A stretch of DNA of 64,000 nucleotides, from contig NZ_AUEC01000014.1 in NCBI RefSeq assembly GCF_000425785.1, positions 124,001 through 188,000 of the forward strand, in the 5' to 3' direction. Of this stretch, positions 54,106 through 63,879 are shown piece after piece; the stretch's first letter is position 1, and each line of letters begins with the position of its first letter. Position numbers and translations under genes: made by a program. The DNA is from Pseudomonas taiwanensis DSM 21245 (lineage in GTDB: Bacteria; Pseudomonadota; Gammaproteobacteria; Pseudomonadales; Pseudomonadaceae). The notes under the pieces were generated by a model, which worked only from the letters and a program-made list of their open reading frames with translations, made no database searches and had not been told where the DNA came from.

Positions 54106-55116
54106 ATGATCTATCGCTCCCTCGGCCACAGCGGTCTGCAGGTTTCAGCCCTGACGCTGGGCAGCATGATGTTCGGCGAGCAGACCAGCACCGAGGACTC
54201 GTTGCGGATCATCGACAAGGCCTGGGACCAAGGTATCAACTTCATCGACACGGCCGACGTCTACAACGCGGGCCGCGCCGAGGAAATCGTCGGTGAAGCG
54301 ATCGCCCGTCATCGGCAGGACTGGATCGTGGCATCCAAGGTGGGCTTTGGGCCTGCCGACGGCTTGCCCAACCGCAGCGGTCTGTCGCGCAAGCACATCT
54401 TCAATGCCATCGACGCCACACTCACGCGCATGGACCTCGATTACCTCGACGTCTACTACTTGCACCGTGAAGACCACAAGGTTCCGCTGGAAGAGTCCGT
54501 GCGCGCCATTGGCGACCTGCTGCAGCAAGGCAAGATCCGCTACTGGGGCGTATCCAACTTCCGTGGCTGGAGAATCGCCGAAATCTGCAACCTGGCCGAG
54601 CGCCTGGGGGTAGCCAAGCCAGTGGTAAGCCAGCCGCTGTACAACATCGTCAACCGCCAGGCCGAGCCCGAGCAGATGACGGCCGCGGCCTACCACGGCC
54701 TTGGCGTGGTGCCATTCAGCCCATTGGCCCGAGGCGTGCTCAGTGGCAAGTATGCCCCCGGCGCAGCGCCGCAGGCCGGTAGCCGTGCGGCGCGCCAGGA
54801 CCGGCGGATCATGGAGGTTGAATGGCGCCAGGAGTCGTTGACCATTGCCCGCCAGATCCAGGCTTACGTCGAGGCCAAAGGCGTAGGGATCGTCGAATTC
54901 GCCATTGCCTGGGTGCTGAACAACGAGCTGGTGAGCTCGGCAATCGTGGGTCCGCGCACCGAGGCGCAATGGGACACGTATGCCGGGGCACTGGAGGTCA
55001 AGATCACGGCAGAGGATGAAGCGTTCATCGATTCGTTGGTCACGCCAGGTCACGCCTCGACGCCTGGATTCAATGACGTGGCGCATTTTGTCAGCGGCAG
55101 GCGGGCACGTCGCTGA
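54106..55116 (+). CDS. Aldo/keto reductase
   Basis: A 336-residue AKR of the YajO/Tas type. Catalytic residues are seen in FIDTADVYNAGRAEE (Asp, Tyr), KVGFG (Lys) and YYLHREDHKV (His). NADPH-binding residues near GPRTEAQ are present. It reduces aldehydes or ketones; the substrate is not known. It follows the Rieske/FAD reductase by 47 bp and probably shares its promoter. Confidence 0.92.
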   Translation: MIYRSLGHSGLQVSALTLGSMMFGEQTSTEDSLRIIDKAWDQGINFIDTADVYNAGRAEEIVGEAIARHRQDWIVASKVGFGPADGLPNRSGLSRKHIFNAIDATLTRMDLDYLDVYYLHREDHKVPLEESVRAIGDLLQQGKIRYWGVSNFRGWRIAEICNLAERLGVAKPVVSQPLYNIVNRQAEPEQMTAAAYHGLGVVPFSPLARGVLSGKYAPGAAPQAGSRAARQDRRIMEVEWRQESLTIARQIQAYVEAKGVGIVEFAIAWVLNNELVSSAIVGPRTEAQWDTYAGALEVKITAEDEAFIDSLVTPGHASTPGFNDVAHFVSGRRARR

Positions 55117-55131
55117 GTGTTTTTCCGACCT

Positions 55132-55194
55132 CTTCGCGGGCAAACCCACGCCCATACCGTGCTGCGCCTGCGGGAGCGGGTTGACCCGCGAGCG
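55132..55194. repeat. Pair of REP-type palindromes
   Basis: CTTCGCGGGCAAACCCACGC and GCGGGAGCGGGTTGACCCGC are inverted to one another, the common Pseudomonas paired REP form. They lie between convergent genes. Confidence 0.7.
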
Positions 55195-55204
55195 GACCAG
55201 CCGA

Positions 55205-56263
55205 TCAGGGCTCGGCCAGGTATTGAGTATTCCAGGCCGCCAACGGCAGCGGCGGCTGTTGATCGAAGATGCGCCGCCAGATCAACGCCAAGTCATGGCC
55301 ATTGAACATGCCGCCCACCCCCGCCTTCGGCCAAGAGGTCGGCGTATCCATGATCCATCGCCCTTGGCCATCACGGCGGGCCATGGCGAAGCGGAAGGTG
55401 TAGTTGCCCGGAATCCCCATGCGCAGGTCGGTGACCACCAACGCATCGCCAATCACGTCATAGCGCAGCCAGTCATCGGTGAACCAGCGCAGGCGATTGT
55501 GCAGGGGCGCGTCTGTGAGCGCCGTGGCCACGTTCAGATTGCGCGACAGGCGCTGCATCTCGGGCGGTGTGCGGTCGAAAATGCTGCTGATACCTTCGTA
55601 GTAATCACCATCCGGCGTCTTGGCCAGCACCCGCCACACCAGGCTGTTGAAGGCCATGGGCACAGCCCGCACGTCGCTCGCCACGACCCCTTGCTGGTCG
55701 AGGGCCGCGGCAAAGCGCTGCTCGGCGGTGATCCGGCCCGCCAGGCCAAAGCCCAGGTAGGCGCTGCTGAACAGCAGGGCCAGTGAGAGCACCCGCCCCC
55801 CCCGTCCCTGCAACCCCTTGCAGGCGGCGTAGAACACCGCAGCCAGCAGTGGCACGGTATAGACCGGGTCGATGATGAACACCGCGGCCCAGCTCAGCGG
55901 AGTGAGCTGTAGTGGCCAGAACAACTGGGTACCGTAGACGGTGAATGAATCGAGGACAGGGTGCGTGACCAGCACGAGCCAGAAGGCGAGGAACAACCTC
56001 CCACGCGTGTAGCCCTTGTCGGGCCAGCGCCAGGCGACCAACCACGCCAGCATCAGGGCCAGACCGGTGAGCACGAAGAGGGAATGGGAGAAACCGCGGT
56101 GGTAGGTCATCTGCGACACCGGGTCGGCATAGCGGATGACCACATCGAGGTCCGGCACGGTACCCAGCAAGGCGCCGTACACCAGCGAGCGACGGCCCTG
56201 TATGCGGCCGAGCACCGTGCCTTGGAGCGCGGCGCCGAGCACGGCTTGGGTCAGTGAGTCCAA
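55205..56263 (-). CDS. YdjM-like membrane-bound metal-dependent hydrolase
   Basis: A 352-residue inner-membrane protein of the YdjM/LexA-binding family. It begins MDSLTQAVLGAALQG, has YHRGFSHSLFVL and HPVLDSFTVYGTQLFWP, and about five membrane helices in the first half. The start is TTG at 56263, supported by AGGAGTTTCACC. The function of the family is not established beyond a possible phospholipase or hydrolase fold. Confidence 0.85.
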   Translation of the reverse strand: MDSLTQAVLGAALQGTVLGRIQGRRSLVYGALLGTVPDLDVVIRYADPVSQMTYHRGFSHSLFVLTGLALMLAWLVAWRWPDKGYTRGRLFLAFWLVLVTHPVLDSFTVYGTQLFWPLQLTPLSWAAVFIIDPVYTVPLLAAVFYAACKGLQGRGGRVLSLALLFSSAYLGFGLAGRITAEQRFAAALDQQGVVASDVRAVPMAFNSLVWRVLAKTPDGDYYEGISSIFDRTPPEMQRLSRNLNVATALTDAPLHNRLRWFTDDWLRYDVIGDALVVTDLRMGIPGNYTFRFAMARRDGQGRWIMDTPTSWPKAGVGGMFNGHDLALIWRRIFDQQPPLPLAAWNTQYLAEP

Positions 56264-56390
56264 GGTGAAACTCCTGATGAAGTGTTACCAGGAACCTACC
56301 GTTGTCCGCACCGATAACGCAAATCTAATGACGGCGATGTCCTGTAGGCACGGGGCCGCCTCGCGCCACAATCGCAGCCCCGCCATCGTT

Positions 56391-57641
56391 TCAGAACAAC
56401 TGCCAGGTGTACACCAGCGTCACACGATTCTCATCGATATCGCTGCGATAGTTCGAACGCGCCATGGCGTTGCGCAGGCGAATGCCCAGCCCCTTGAACA
56501 CGCCACTCTGCACGGCGTAGCCAAGGTCTAGATCGCGCTCGCGGTCCCTCCCCTCGTAGTCACGGCCTGTGTCGACGTTGTCGCCGGTGATGTAGCGTAC
56601 GGTCGCGGTCAGTCCAGGAATGCCCATGGCCGCGAAATTGTAGTCGTAGCGCACCTGATAGGACCGCTCATCGGTAGAGGCGAACTCATAGGTCGGCACC
56701 TCGTTGCCCAAGGGCGACACATTGGCGAATACCCGTGGGAACGGGCTGTCGCCATAGATCCCCTGGTAGCCCACATGGAAGCTGTGTCCGCCACGCCGGG
56801 CCGTGAACAGCGAGAAAAACGCCTGGTTGTCGATGTTGCCCAGCAGTGCGTCGCCATCTTCGTGGGCCGTGAAGTAGCCCAGGTTGGCACTGAGCACCCA
56901 ATCGCCCAGCGGCTTGCTGTGCTTGAGGCCAACGAAACCCTGCTCGTAGATGTCCTGGAGTTGGCCATACCACAGACTAACGCTGCTTTGATTGGCGTTG
57001 AACGCATAGTCACCGCCCGCGTAGTTGAAGGCGTCGCTTTGAGCCTGGCGCTGCGGCACATGGCCGAGCATGGCGTTCATCTTGCCATCACCGGCTTCGT
57101 TGCGCAGGTGACTTGAGCTCAGGTGCCCTGCTTGCACGGTCAAGCCATCGAGCTCGGCCGAACTCAGGCTCATACCTTGGTAGGTTGGCGGTAACAAGCG
57201 GATATCACTGAAGGTCAACACGGGCAGGTTGGGCTGCAGTTCGCCAACCCGCAGTTCGGTCTTCGACAGCCTGGCCTTGAAGGTTGGCGCCAGGCGGCTG
57301 TACTCATCGGCAGCCCGGCCATCACCCTGTACCGGCAGCAACCCGGTATTGACCCGGTCCGGGCTGCTGTCGAGCTTGATGCCCAGCAGGCCCAGGGCAT
57401 CCACCCCGAAACGAACTGTACCCGGCGTGTAACCTGACTTGAAATCAAGAATGAAGCCCTGGGCCCACTCCTCAGCTTTCGATTGCTGGTTGGCACCGAC
57501 AATGTCGGAAAAGTCACGACTGAAATAGTAGTTGCGGGCGCTAAGGGTGGCCTTGGCATCCTCGAAGAAACCGCCGTCGGCGGCAAGAAGCGGTTGGCTG
57601 AGCAAGGTCAGCCCCAGGGCGACGCAAGGGGTGTGGTTCAT
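56391..57641 (-). CDS. benF: OprD-family porin, BenF-like
   Basis: A 416-residue outer-membrane porin with a signal peptide (CVALGLTLLSQPLLAADGGF, cleavage near residue 21) and a C-terminal aromatic ending TLVYTWQLF. OprD features are ARNYYFSRDFSD and the alternating beta pattern. It follows benE on the same strand, the place of benF in P. putida, and would let benzoate through the outer membrane. Confidence 0.88.
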   Translation of the reverse strand: MNHTPCVALGLTLLSQPLLAADGGFFEDAKATLSARNYYFSRDFSDIVGANQQSKAEEWAQGFILDFKSGYTPGTVRFGVDALGLLGIKLDSSPDRVNTGLLPVQGDGRAADEYSRLAPTFKARLSKTELRVGELQPNLPVLTFSDIRLLPPTYQGMSLSSAELDGLTVQAGHLSSSHLRNEAGDGKMNAMLGHVPQRQAQSDAFNYAGGDYAFNANQSSVSLWYGQLQDIYEQGFVGLKHSKPLGDWVLSANLGYFTAHEDGDALLGNIDNQAFFSLFTARRGGHSFHVGYQGIYGDSPFPRVFANVSPLGNEVPTYEFASTDERSYQVRYDYNFAAMGIPGLTATVRYITGDNVDTGRDYEGRDRERDLDLGYAVQSGVFKGLGIRLRNAMARSNYRSDIDENRVTLVYTWQLF

Positions 57642-57715
57642 TCCGAAGCTCTCTTGATCTTGTTTTTATTGATGAAGCGTTGGGAACACGTGTTTGGCAG
57701 GTGACAAGGCTCCTT

Positions 57716-58915
57716 TCACGGGTTGCGGCGCAGGGCGCCAAGAACTTGCGGTCGTCGCCACCTGAGCAGCGCATGGGCCAGCAGGCCGAACAGCAGGCCC
57801 CAGAACGCGGCGGACAAGCCCAGGAAAGAAACGCCAGACGCAGTGACCAGAAAGGTGAACAGCCCCGCATCGCGCTCGACAGGCTCGGCCAGGCTGCGCG
57901 CCAAGGCCTCACTGATCGCGCCGTATAGGGCCAGGCCGGCGAGTGCGGCGATCAGGGCGGCGGGAAAGGCCGCGAACAGCGACATCAATGTGGCGCCGGC
58001 GATGCCCAGCAGCAGGTACAAGACACTGCCGCAGACCGCCGCCACGTAACGCCGACGGGGGTCTTCATGGGCTTCGTGGCCGGTGCATAGGCTGGCGGTG
58101 ACGGCCGCCAGATTCAGGCCGTGGCAACCAAACGGCGCGAGCAACGCACCGCCCAACGCACTGGCACTGATCAGCGGGCTGGCGGGTGTCGAATAACCGG
58201 CCGTACGCAGCACCGCCATGCCGGGCATGAACTGACCGGTCAGGGCCACCAGCGCCATGGGCAGGGCCAGGCTGAAGACCGCCGGCAGGCTGAACTGCGG
58301 CGTGATCCATTGCGGCGTCGCCAGTTGCAGCACCAGCGCCTCGCTGCGAAATGCGCCACTGGCCACGGTAACGGCAGCACCAACGCACAGCACCGCCGCC
58401 ACCGCGTAGCGCGGCTGTACCCTGCGCATCAGCAGGTAGGCGACGAACATCGCCAGCACCAGCACAGGTTGTGTGGGCAAGGCGCGGAACACCTCGGTAC
58501 CGAAGCTGAACAGGATGCCCGCCTGCATGCCGGCTGCAATGGAGCCTGGCAAGTGGGCGATGATGCGGTCGAACGCCCCGCTCATACCGATCAGCAGCAG
58601 GAACAGATTGGCCACAAGGTAGGCGCCGACGGCTTGTTCGATGCCCAGTTGCGGCAAGGCAGTGACCAACAGCGCCGACCCCGGGATAGACCAGGCGATC
58701 ACCACCGGTACCCGGTAACGCAAGCTCAGCACTCCACCCAGTACGGCGCTGCCCATGGACACCGCCCAGACCCAGGACGACAGCAGCCCATGGGACAGAG
58801 TGGCAGCCTCGGCAGCGTGGAAGATGATGACCAGCGGGCCTGCGTAGGAAATCAGGGTAGCGATGCAGCCGGCAACGATGGCCGACATCGAACAATCTTT
58901 GAACAGGTCTTTCAT
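57716..58915 (-). CDS. benE: Benzoate/H+ symporter
   Basis: A 399-residue inner-membrane protein of the BenE family with about twelve hydrophobic segments; conserved regions are YAGPLVIIFHAAEAA and GCHGLNLAAVTASLCTGHEAH. It takes up benzoate with protons. It follows catA in the same direction after a 140-bp gap containing REP elements. Confidence 0.92.
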   Translation of the reverse strand: MKDLFKDCSMSAIVAGCIATLISYAGPLVIIFHAAEAATLSHGLLSSWVWAVSMGSAVLGGVLSLRYRVPVVIAWSIPGSALLVTALPQLGIEQAVGAYLVANLFLLLIGMSGAFDRIIAHLPGSIAAGMQAGILFSFGTEVFRALPTQPVLVLAMFVAYLLMRRVQPRYAVAAVLCVGAAVTVASGAFRSEALVLQLATPQWITPQFSLPAVFSLALPMALVALTGQFMPGMAVLRTAGYSTPASPLISASALGGALLAPFGCHGLNLAAVTASLCTGHEAHEDPRRRYVAAVCGSVLYLLLGIAGATLMSLFAAFPAALIAALAGLALYGAISEALARSLAEPVERDAGLFTFLVTASGVSFLGLSAAFWGLLFGLLAHALLRWRRPQVLGALRRNP

Positions 58916-58977
58916 TGGACCTCTCGTAAGACTACTGGCCGGGTTGTGTTGCCGGCTCTTGTTGTCGTGTCGCTTGC

Positions 58978-59043
58978 TTCGCGGGTAATCCCACGCCTAC
59001 AGGTCCTGTGCAGTACCCGTAGGAGCGGGTTCACCCGCGAGCA
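58978..59043. repeat. Pair of REP-type palindromes
   Basis: TTCGCGGGTAATCCCACGCC and GGAGCGGGTTCACCCGCGAG in inverted orientation, between catA and benE. Confidence 0.7.
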
Positions 59044-59058
59044 ACTCGCCTCGCTGGA

Positions 59059-59973
59059 TCAGCCCTGCTGCAGAGCGCGTGGGCGCCCGCTGCGCTGTTC
59101 GGCGTCGTTGTCCGTCGCCTTTTGCAGCTGGAAATCGAACTTCAGTTCGGCATGGCGCCCTTCGGCACTTTCGTGGAACACCACTTCACCGACCAACCCA
59201 TCGCGTGTCGCATAGGCAAAGTCGTCCCACAGGTACTTGTCGCCCGCCAGGTTGATCTGGGTGGTCAGATGACGGTGCCCCGGCGCCGAAATGAAGAAGT
59301 GGATATGCGCGGGGCGCTGGCCATGGCGACCGAGCAGGTCGAGGCACTCCTGGGTCGGCCCCTGTGGGTCGCAGCCGTACCCAGACGGCACGATGGAGCG
59401 TGCGCGGTAGCGGCCTTCGGCATCGGTGATGATGCGGCGACGCAGGTTGTACGCCGACTGGCTCTGGTCGAAGAACGAATAGGTGCCCTTGGTGTTCGCG
59501 TGCCACAGATCAACGGTGGCGCCTGGCAGCGGCTGGCCTTGTGGATCGAGTACCTGGCCTTCCAGGAACATCACAGTGGCTACGCCCTCCTCGCTGCCAT
59601 CGTCCATGCGCACCTCGCCTTGGGCAATCGGCGCGCCGGCCACGTACAGGGGCCCTTCGATGGTGCGGGGAGTGCCGCCGAGCAAGCCGGCTTCTGCATC
59701 CTTGGCGTCCTGCAGCAGGTCGAGGAAGTGCTCGATACCCAGGCCCGCCACCAGCAGCCCGGCCTCACCGCGACCGCCCAGGCGGTTGAGGTAGTCGACG
59801 GCCAACCAGAACTCGTCGTCGGTGATGTCCAGGTCTTCGATCAGGCGTGCGGTGTCGTGCAGCAGCCGCTGGATAATGCGCTTCAGGCGCGGGCTGCCGT
59901 CATCATTGCCAAAGCCTGCGGCCTCTTCGAAGAACTTCTGGATCTCGGCAGTGTGGGAAATTTTCACGGTCAT
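59059..59973 (-). CDS. catA: Catechol 1,2-dioxygenase
   Basis: A 304-residue intradiol dioxygenase. The N-terminal helical linker is followed by the catalytic domain with non-heme iron ligands in EGPLYVAGAP (Tyr), RSIVPSGYGCDPQGP (Tyr), RPAHIHFF (His) and HRHLTTQ (His). It opens catechol to cis,cis-muconate. In this window it lies inside the ben block and follows catC by 39 bp, so the ring-cleaving and lactone-forming steps are co-expressed. Confidence 0.96.
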   Translation of the reverse strand: MTVKISHTAEIQKFFEEAAGFGNDDGSPRLKRIIQRLLHDTARLIEDLDITDDEFWLAVDYLNRLGGRGEAGLLVAGLGIEHFLDLLQDAKDAEAGLLGGTPRTIEGPLYVAGAPIAQGEVRMDDGSEEGVATVMFLEGQVLDPQGQPLPGATVDLWHANTKGTYSFFDQSQSAYNLRRRIITDAEGRYRARSIVPSGYGCDPQGPTQECLDLLGRHGQRPAHIHFFISAPGHRHLTTQINLAGDKYLWDDFAYATRDGLVGEVVFHESAEGRHAELKFDFQLQKATDNDAEQRSGRPRALQQG

Positions 59974-60012
59974 GATGGTGTACCTCGTGTTGTTCTTGTG
60001 CGGTTGCGCGAA

Positions 60013-60303
60013 TCAGCGGTCGTCGCTGTGGATCGACGAGGGGTGACGGCACAGCCCATCGACCTCGATGTCCATGTAGGGGAACAGCGGCAGTTGCATC
60101 AGGGTGTCGTGCAGCGCCTCGACGCTGGGCACGTCGAACACGCTGTAATTGGCGTAGTGCCCGGCGATGCGCCACAGGTGGCGCCAGGTGCCCTCGTGCT
60201 GCAAGCGCTGGGCAAGCTCCTTTTCGTCGGCCTTCAGTTGCGCGGCCTTGGCCGGGTCCATGTCGACCGGCAACTTCACGGTCATCTTCACGTGGAACAA
60301 CAT
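60013..60303 (-). CDS. catC: Muconolactone delta-isomerase
   Basis: A 96-residue protein with the family start MLFHVKMTVKLP and the conserved GTWRHLWRIAGHYANYSVFDV. It converts muconolactone to the enol-lactone. It follows catB by 120 bp that include a REP half, and precedes catA. Confidence 0.95.
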   Translation of the reverse strand: MLFHVKMTVKLPVDMDPAKAAQLKADEKELAQRLQHEGTWRHLWRIAGHYANYSVFDVPSVEALHDTLMQLPLFPYMDIEVDGLCRHPSSIHSDDR

Positions 60304-60367
60304 AGGGATCTCCTTGCTTCTGGCTTAGCGGGTAAATCGTTAGGGGCGATGCCATCCCCGTGGCGTC

Positions 60368-60394
60368 TGCTTCGCGGCTAGAACCACGCCTACG
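60368..60394. repeat. REP-type half element
   Basis: TGCTTCGCGGCTAGAACCACGCC followed by TACG, similar to the paired REPs nearby, between catB and catC. Confidence 0.5.
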
Positions 60395-60423
60395 GGGTTA
60401 TGCGTGTTTCTTCCGTAACCGCT

Positions 60424-61545
60424 TCAGCGGCGGGCGAAGCGCGCCAGGCGTTGTTCGTCCAGGCTCAGGCCCAGGCCGGGGGCACGCGGTACGTGGAGCT
60501 GGAAGTCGTGGTACTGAGGCGGTTCGTTGACGATTTCCTCAGTCAGCAGCAGCGGGCCGAACAATTCGGTGCCCCAGGTCAGCTGGCGCAGGGTGAGGAA
60601 GGCGTGGGCCGAAGCCAGGGTGCCGATCGAGCCTTCGAGCATGGTCCCGCCGTAGAGGGCGATGCCCGCAGCTTCGGCGATCTGCGCGGTGCGCAGCACG
60701 GCCCGGGGGCCGCCGTTCTTGGCGATTTTCAGGGCGAACACGCTGGCGGCACCGTCGGCAGCAAGGCTGAAGGCGTCCTCGACGCTTTCGATGGACTCAT
60801 CGGCCATGATCGGCGCCGGGCTGCGCTGGTTGAGACGGACCTGCCCGCGGCGGTTGATGCGTGAAATCGGCTGCTCGATCAGGTCGATGCCGCTATCGCC
60901 CAATACCTGGCAAGCACGCAGGGCCTGGGACTCGTCCCAGTACTGGTTGACATCCACCCGCACGCTGGCGCGCTCGCCCAGCTCACGCTTGATCGCGACC
61001 ACGTGCTTGAGGTCCTGCTCCAGCGGGTTGGCGCCGATCTTGAGCTTGAAGACCCGGTGACGGCGCACCTGGAGCATGTGCTCGGCCTCGGCGATATCGC
61101 GGGCGGTGTCGCCGCTGGCCAGGGTCCAAGCCACCTCCAGGCTGTCGCGCACGCGCCCGCCAAGCAGCTCGCTCACCGGCACGCCTAGCCGCTTGCCCTG
61201 GGCATCGAGCAAGGCGCTCTCGATGCCGGACTTGGCGAAGGTGTTGCCCTTGGCCATTTTGTCGAGCTTGAGCATGGCGCTATTGATGTTGTCCGCTGGC
61301 AGGCCGATCAGCGCTGGCGCAAGGTGCGCGTCGATGTTGGCCTTGATACCCTCCGGGCTTTCGTAGCCATATGCCAGCCCACCGATGGTGGTGGCTTCGC
61401 CGATGCCTTCCACGCCATCGCTGCAGCGCAGGCGCAATACCACCAGGGTTTGATGCTGCATGGTGTGCATGGCCAACTTGTGCGGGCGAATGGTCGGCAG
61501 GTCGACGATGATCGCCTCCAGCCGTTCGATAATCGGGCTTGTCAT
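60424..61545 (-). CDS. catB: Muconate cycloisomerase
   Basis: A 373-residue enolase-superfamily enzyme. The KxK pair lies in VFKLKIGANPLEQ, metal ligands in VDVNQYWDE, IEQPI and MADESIES, and the C-terminal ALKIAKNGGPRAV holds the other catalytic lysine. It cyclises cis,cis-muconate to muconolactone. It is 30 bp upstream of benK on the strand in transcription order benK-catB. Confidence 0.96.
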   Translation of the reverse strand: MTSPIIERLEAIIVDLPTIRPHKLAMHTMQHQTLVVLRLRCSDGVEGIGEATTIGGLAYGYESPEGIKANIDAHLAPALIGLPADNINSAMLKLDKMAKGNTFAKSGIESALLDAQGKRLGVPVSELLGGRVRDSLEVAWTLASGDTARDIAEAEHMLQVRRHRVFKLKIGANPLEQDLKHVVAIKRELGERASVRVDVNQYWDESQALRACQVLGDSGIDLIEQPISRINRRGQVRLNQRSPAPIMADESIESVEDAFSLAADGAASVFALKIAKNGGPRAVLRTAQIAEAAGIALYGGTMLEGSIGTLASAHAFLTLRQLTWGTELFGPLLLTEEIVNEPPQYHDFQLHVPRAPGLGLSLDEQRLARFARR

Positions 61546-61574
61546 GCAAGGCCTCCGGTTCAGTGAGTTGAAGA

Positions 61575-62903
61575 TCAGGCCTGCGCCGGCGCGGCTATAC
61601 CGTCGCGCCGGCCGCTGGCCAGGTGCACCGCCATGGCCAGCGCGGCAACCGCGCCGGGGATGGCGAATGCGATGAAGTTGAGTTGCAGCGGCAGGTTGAT
61701 ACCCATCAGCGCACCGCCCAGCAGTGGGCCGACAATGGCCCCGTTACGGCCAATCCCTGAGGCCCAGCCCAGACCGGTGGAGCGCACTGAGAGCCCGTAC
61801 AGTTGCGCGGCACCGGCATACAGCAGGATTTGCGTACCGATGGTGGTGGCGCCGGCGATGAAGATCAGCAGGTACAGCACCGGCATGGGGCTGTTGACAC
61901 CGAGCAGGCTGATCGACACGGCGGCGGCGATGAAGAAGGCGACCTTGACCTTGACCAGGTTGAAGCGGTCGCCCAGCCAGCCGCCCAGAATCGCACCGGC
62001 CATGCCGCCGAAGTTCAGGGCCAACAGGAACGATAAACTCGAACCCAGGCTGTAGCCGGCGTTGGCCATCAGTTTGGGCAGCCATGAGCTCAGCGCGTAG
62101 ACCATCAGCAGGCAGCAGAAGAACGCCAGCCACAACGCCAGGGTCCGCACGGCCAGGCCGTCGCGGAACAACGCGACTACCGAGGCCCCCTTGCCGTTGC
62201 GGTCATGGGCCTGCAACACGTCGTCAGGTTGCACGTCGCAGCTTGGATCGAGGCGTTTGAGCAGTGCACGGGCTTGTTCGGTACGTCCTTTGCGCACCAG
62301 AAAGCCGATGGATTCCGGCAGGTAGTGGAGAATCACCGGCAACAGCAGCAAAGGCACGGCGGCGGCGAAGAACATCGACGCCCAGCCCAGGCGTGGCAAC
62401 ATGAAGATACCAACGCCGGCCGACAGCATGCCGCCCAGTGAGTAGCCGCTGAACATGATCGCTACCAGTGTGCTGCGCAGCCGCTTGGGGGCGTATTCAT
62501 TCATGAGCGCCACGGCATTGGGCATCAAGCCGCCGCAACCGAGCCCGGCGAAGAAGCGATAGATGCCGAACTCGCTGGGGCTGCTGGCAAAGCCGTTGAG
62601 GATGGTGGCCGTGGAAAACAAGGCGAAGCAGATGGCGATGCCCTTCTTGCGCCCGATGCGGTCCGCCAGGCTGCCGAACACCAAGGCACCGAACATCATG
62701 CCGAACAGCGCGTAGCTGCCCAGCGCCCCGGCCTGCAGTGGGGTCAGGCCCCACTCTTTCATGATGACCGGCAAGACCACGCCGTAAATGAACAGGTCAT
62801 AGCCGTCGAAGATCAGCAGCAGGCCGCACCAGGCCATGACCATCCAGTGGAACGGGGTAAAACGGGCATTATCGATGATCGGTTGAACATCAAGGGTTCG
62901 CAT
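61575..62903 (-). CDS. benK: Benzoate MFS transporter
   Basis: A 442-residue aromatic acid:H+ symporter (AAHS) MFS protein. It has the first loop DGYDLFIYGVVLPVIM and LADRIGRKKGIAI, and about twelve membrane segments. It takes up benzoate or similar acids. It lies between benD and catB on the same strand, the usual place of benK. Confidence 0.93.
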   Translation of the reverse strand: MRTLDVQPIIDNARFTPFHWMVMAWCGLLLIFDGYDLFIYGVVLPVIMKEWGLTPLQAGALGSYALFGMMFGALVFGSLADRIGRKKGIAICFALFSTATILNGFASSPSEFGIYRFFAGLGCGGLMPNAVALMNEYAPKRLRSTLVAIMFSGYSLGGMLSAGVGIFMLPRLGWASMFFAAAVPLLLLPVILHYLPESIGFLVRKGRTEQARALLKRLDPSCDVQPDDVLQAHDRNGKGASVVALFRDGLAVRTLALWLAFFCCLLMVYALSSWLPKLMANAGYSLGSSLSFLLALNFGGMAGAILGGWLGDRFNLVKVKVAFFIAAAVSISLLGVNSPMPVLYLLIFIAGATTIGTQILLYAGAAQLYGLSVRSTGLGWASGIGRNGAIVGPLLGGALMGINLPLQLNFIAFAIPGAVAALAMAVHLASGRRDGIAAPAQA

Positions 62904-62957
62904 GGCATCTGTCTCTGTTGTTTTTGTTGTGGAAGAAAACCTTGCCTGGGGCGGCCG

Positions 62958-63719
62958 TCAGCCGAGGTCACCGCCCCCCACCGGCAGGGTGACGCCGGTG
63001 ATGTAAGAGGCCTCGTCGCAGGCCAGGAACAAGATCGCGCCGACTTGCTCGTCGATGCTGCCGTAGCGCTTCATCAGGCTGCTGTCGAGGGTCTGGTCGA
63101 CGATCTGCTGGTACCAGACTTTCTCCTGCTCGCTCTGCTCGGCGCTGTTGCGCGGTACGCGGCGCGGCGGTGCTTCGGTGCCGCCGGGAGCGGTGGCATT
63201 GACCCGGATGCCACGGCCAGCGGTCTCGAAGGCCAGGCACGCCGTCAGCGCATTCACACCGCCCTTGGCCGCGCCGTAAGGCACGCGGTTGACGCCACGG
63301 GTGGCGATGGACGAAACGTTGACGATGGCGCCGCTGGCGCGTTCGAGCATGTACGGCAGTGCGGCGCGGCAGCACCACAGGGTGGGGAACAGCGAGCGGC
63401 GCACTTCGGCCTCGATCTGCTCCACTTCGTAGTGCTCGAACGGCTTGGCCCAGATGGTGCCGCCGACGTTGTTGATGAGAATGTCGAGGCGGCCGAAGGT
63501 CTCGACCGCAGACGCCATGACACGGGCGCAGTCGCTGTACTGCTCGAGGTCGGCGGTCAGCGTCAGCATGCCCTCCCCGGCCAGCTCGTGGACCAGTTCG
63601 GAGCGGTCTACCGCGACCACTTGCGCGCCTTCGGCCTTGAGCCGCCAGCACACGCCACGGCCGATGCCTTGGGCGGCACCGGTGACCAGGGCGACTTTGC
63701 CTTGGAATCGATTGTTCAT
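62958..63719 (-). CDS. benD: 1,6-dihydroxycyclohexa-2,4-diene-1-carboxylate dehydrogenase
   Basis: A 253-residue SDR with VTGAAQGIGRGV, NNVGGTIW, the catalytic YGAAKGG and ITGVTLPVGGGD. It oxidises benzoate cis-diol to catechol with loss of CO2. The start at 63719 follows GGAATGGAACA; a longer open frame has no support. It follows benC and precedes benK. Confidence 0.94.
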   Translation of the reverse strand: MNNRFQGKVALVTGAAQGIGRGVCWRLKAEGAQVVAVDRSELVHELAGEGMLTLTADLEQYSDCARVMASAVETFGRLDILINNVGGTIWAKPFEHYEVEQIEAEVRRSLFPTLWCCRAALPYMLERASGAIVNVSSIATRGVNRVPYGAAKGGVNALTACLAFETAGRGIRVNATAPGGTEAPPRRVPRNSAEQSEQEKVWYQQIVDQTLDSSLMKRYGSIDEQVGAILFLACDEASYITGVTLPVGGGDLG

Positions 63720-63760
63720 TGTTCCATTCCTCAACCTGCGATCAGGCGCTCGACACACCC

Positions 63761-63815
63761 TGTAGGCGCCGGCTTGCCGGCGATCGAAGGCGGAGCCAAC
63801 GCCGTGCCCTACAGG
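63761..63815. repeat. REP-type palindrome
   Basis: TGTAGGCGCCGGCTTGCCGG followed by CGATCG and a partner ending CCCTACAGG, between benC and benD. Confidence 0.65.
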
Positions 63816-63879
63816 ACGTGCCAATCGAATAAAAGGGGGGCCGCCTTCACCCGCACGATGCAGGCAGCCCCATGAAAAC

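Noticed and set aside
59122..60381. A 419-codon plus-strand frame opposite catA and catC
   Set aside because: Shadow of two well-recognised enzymes.
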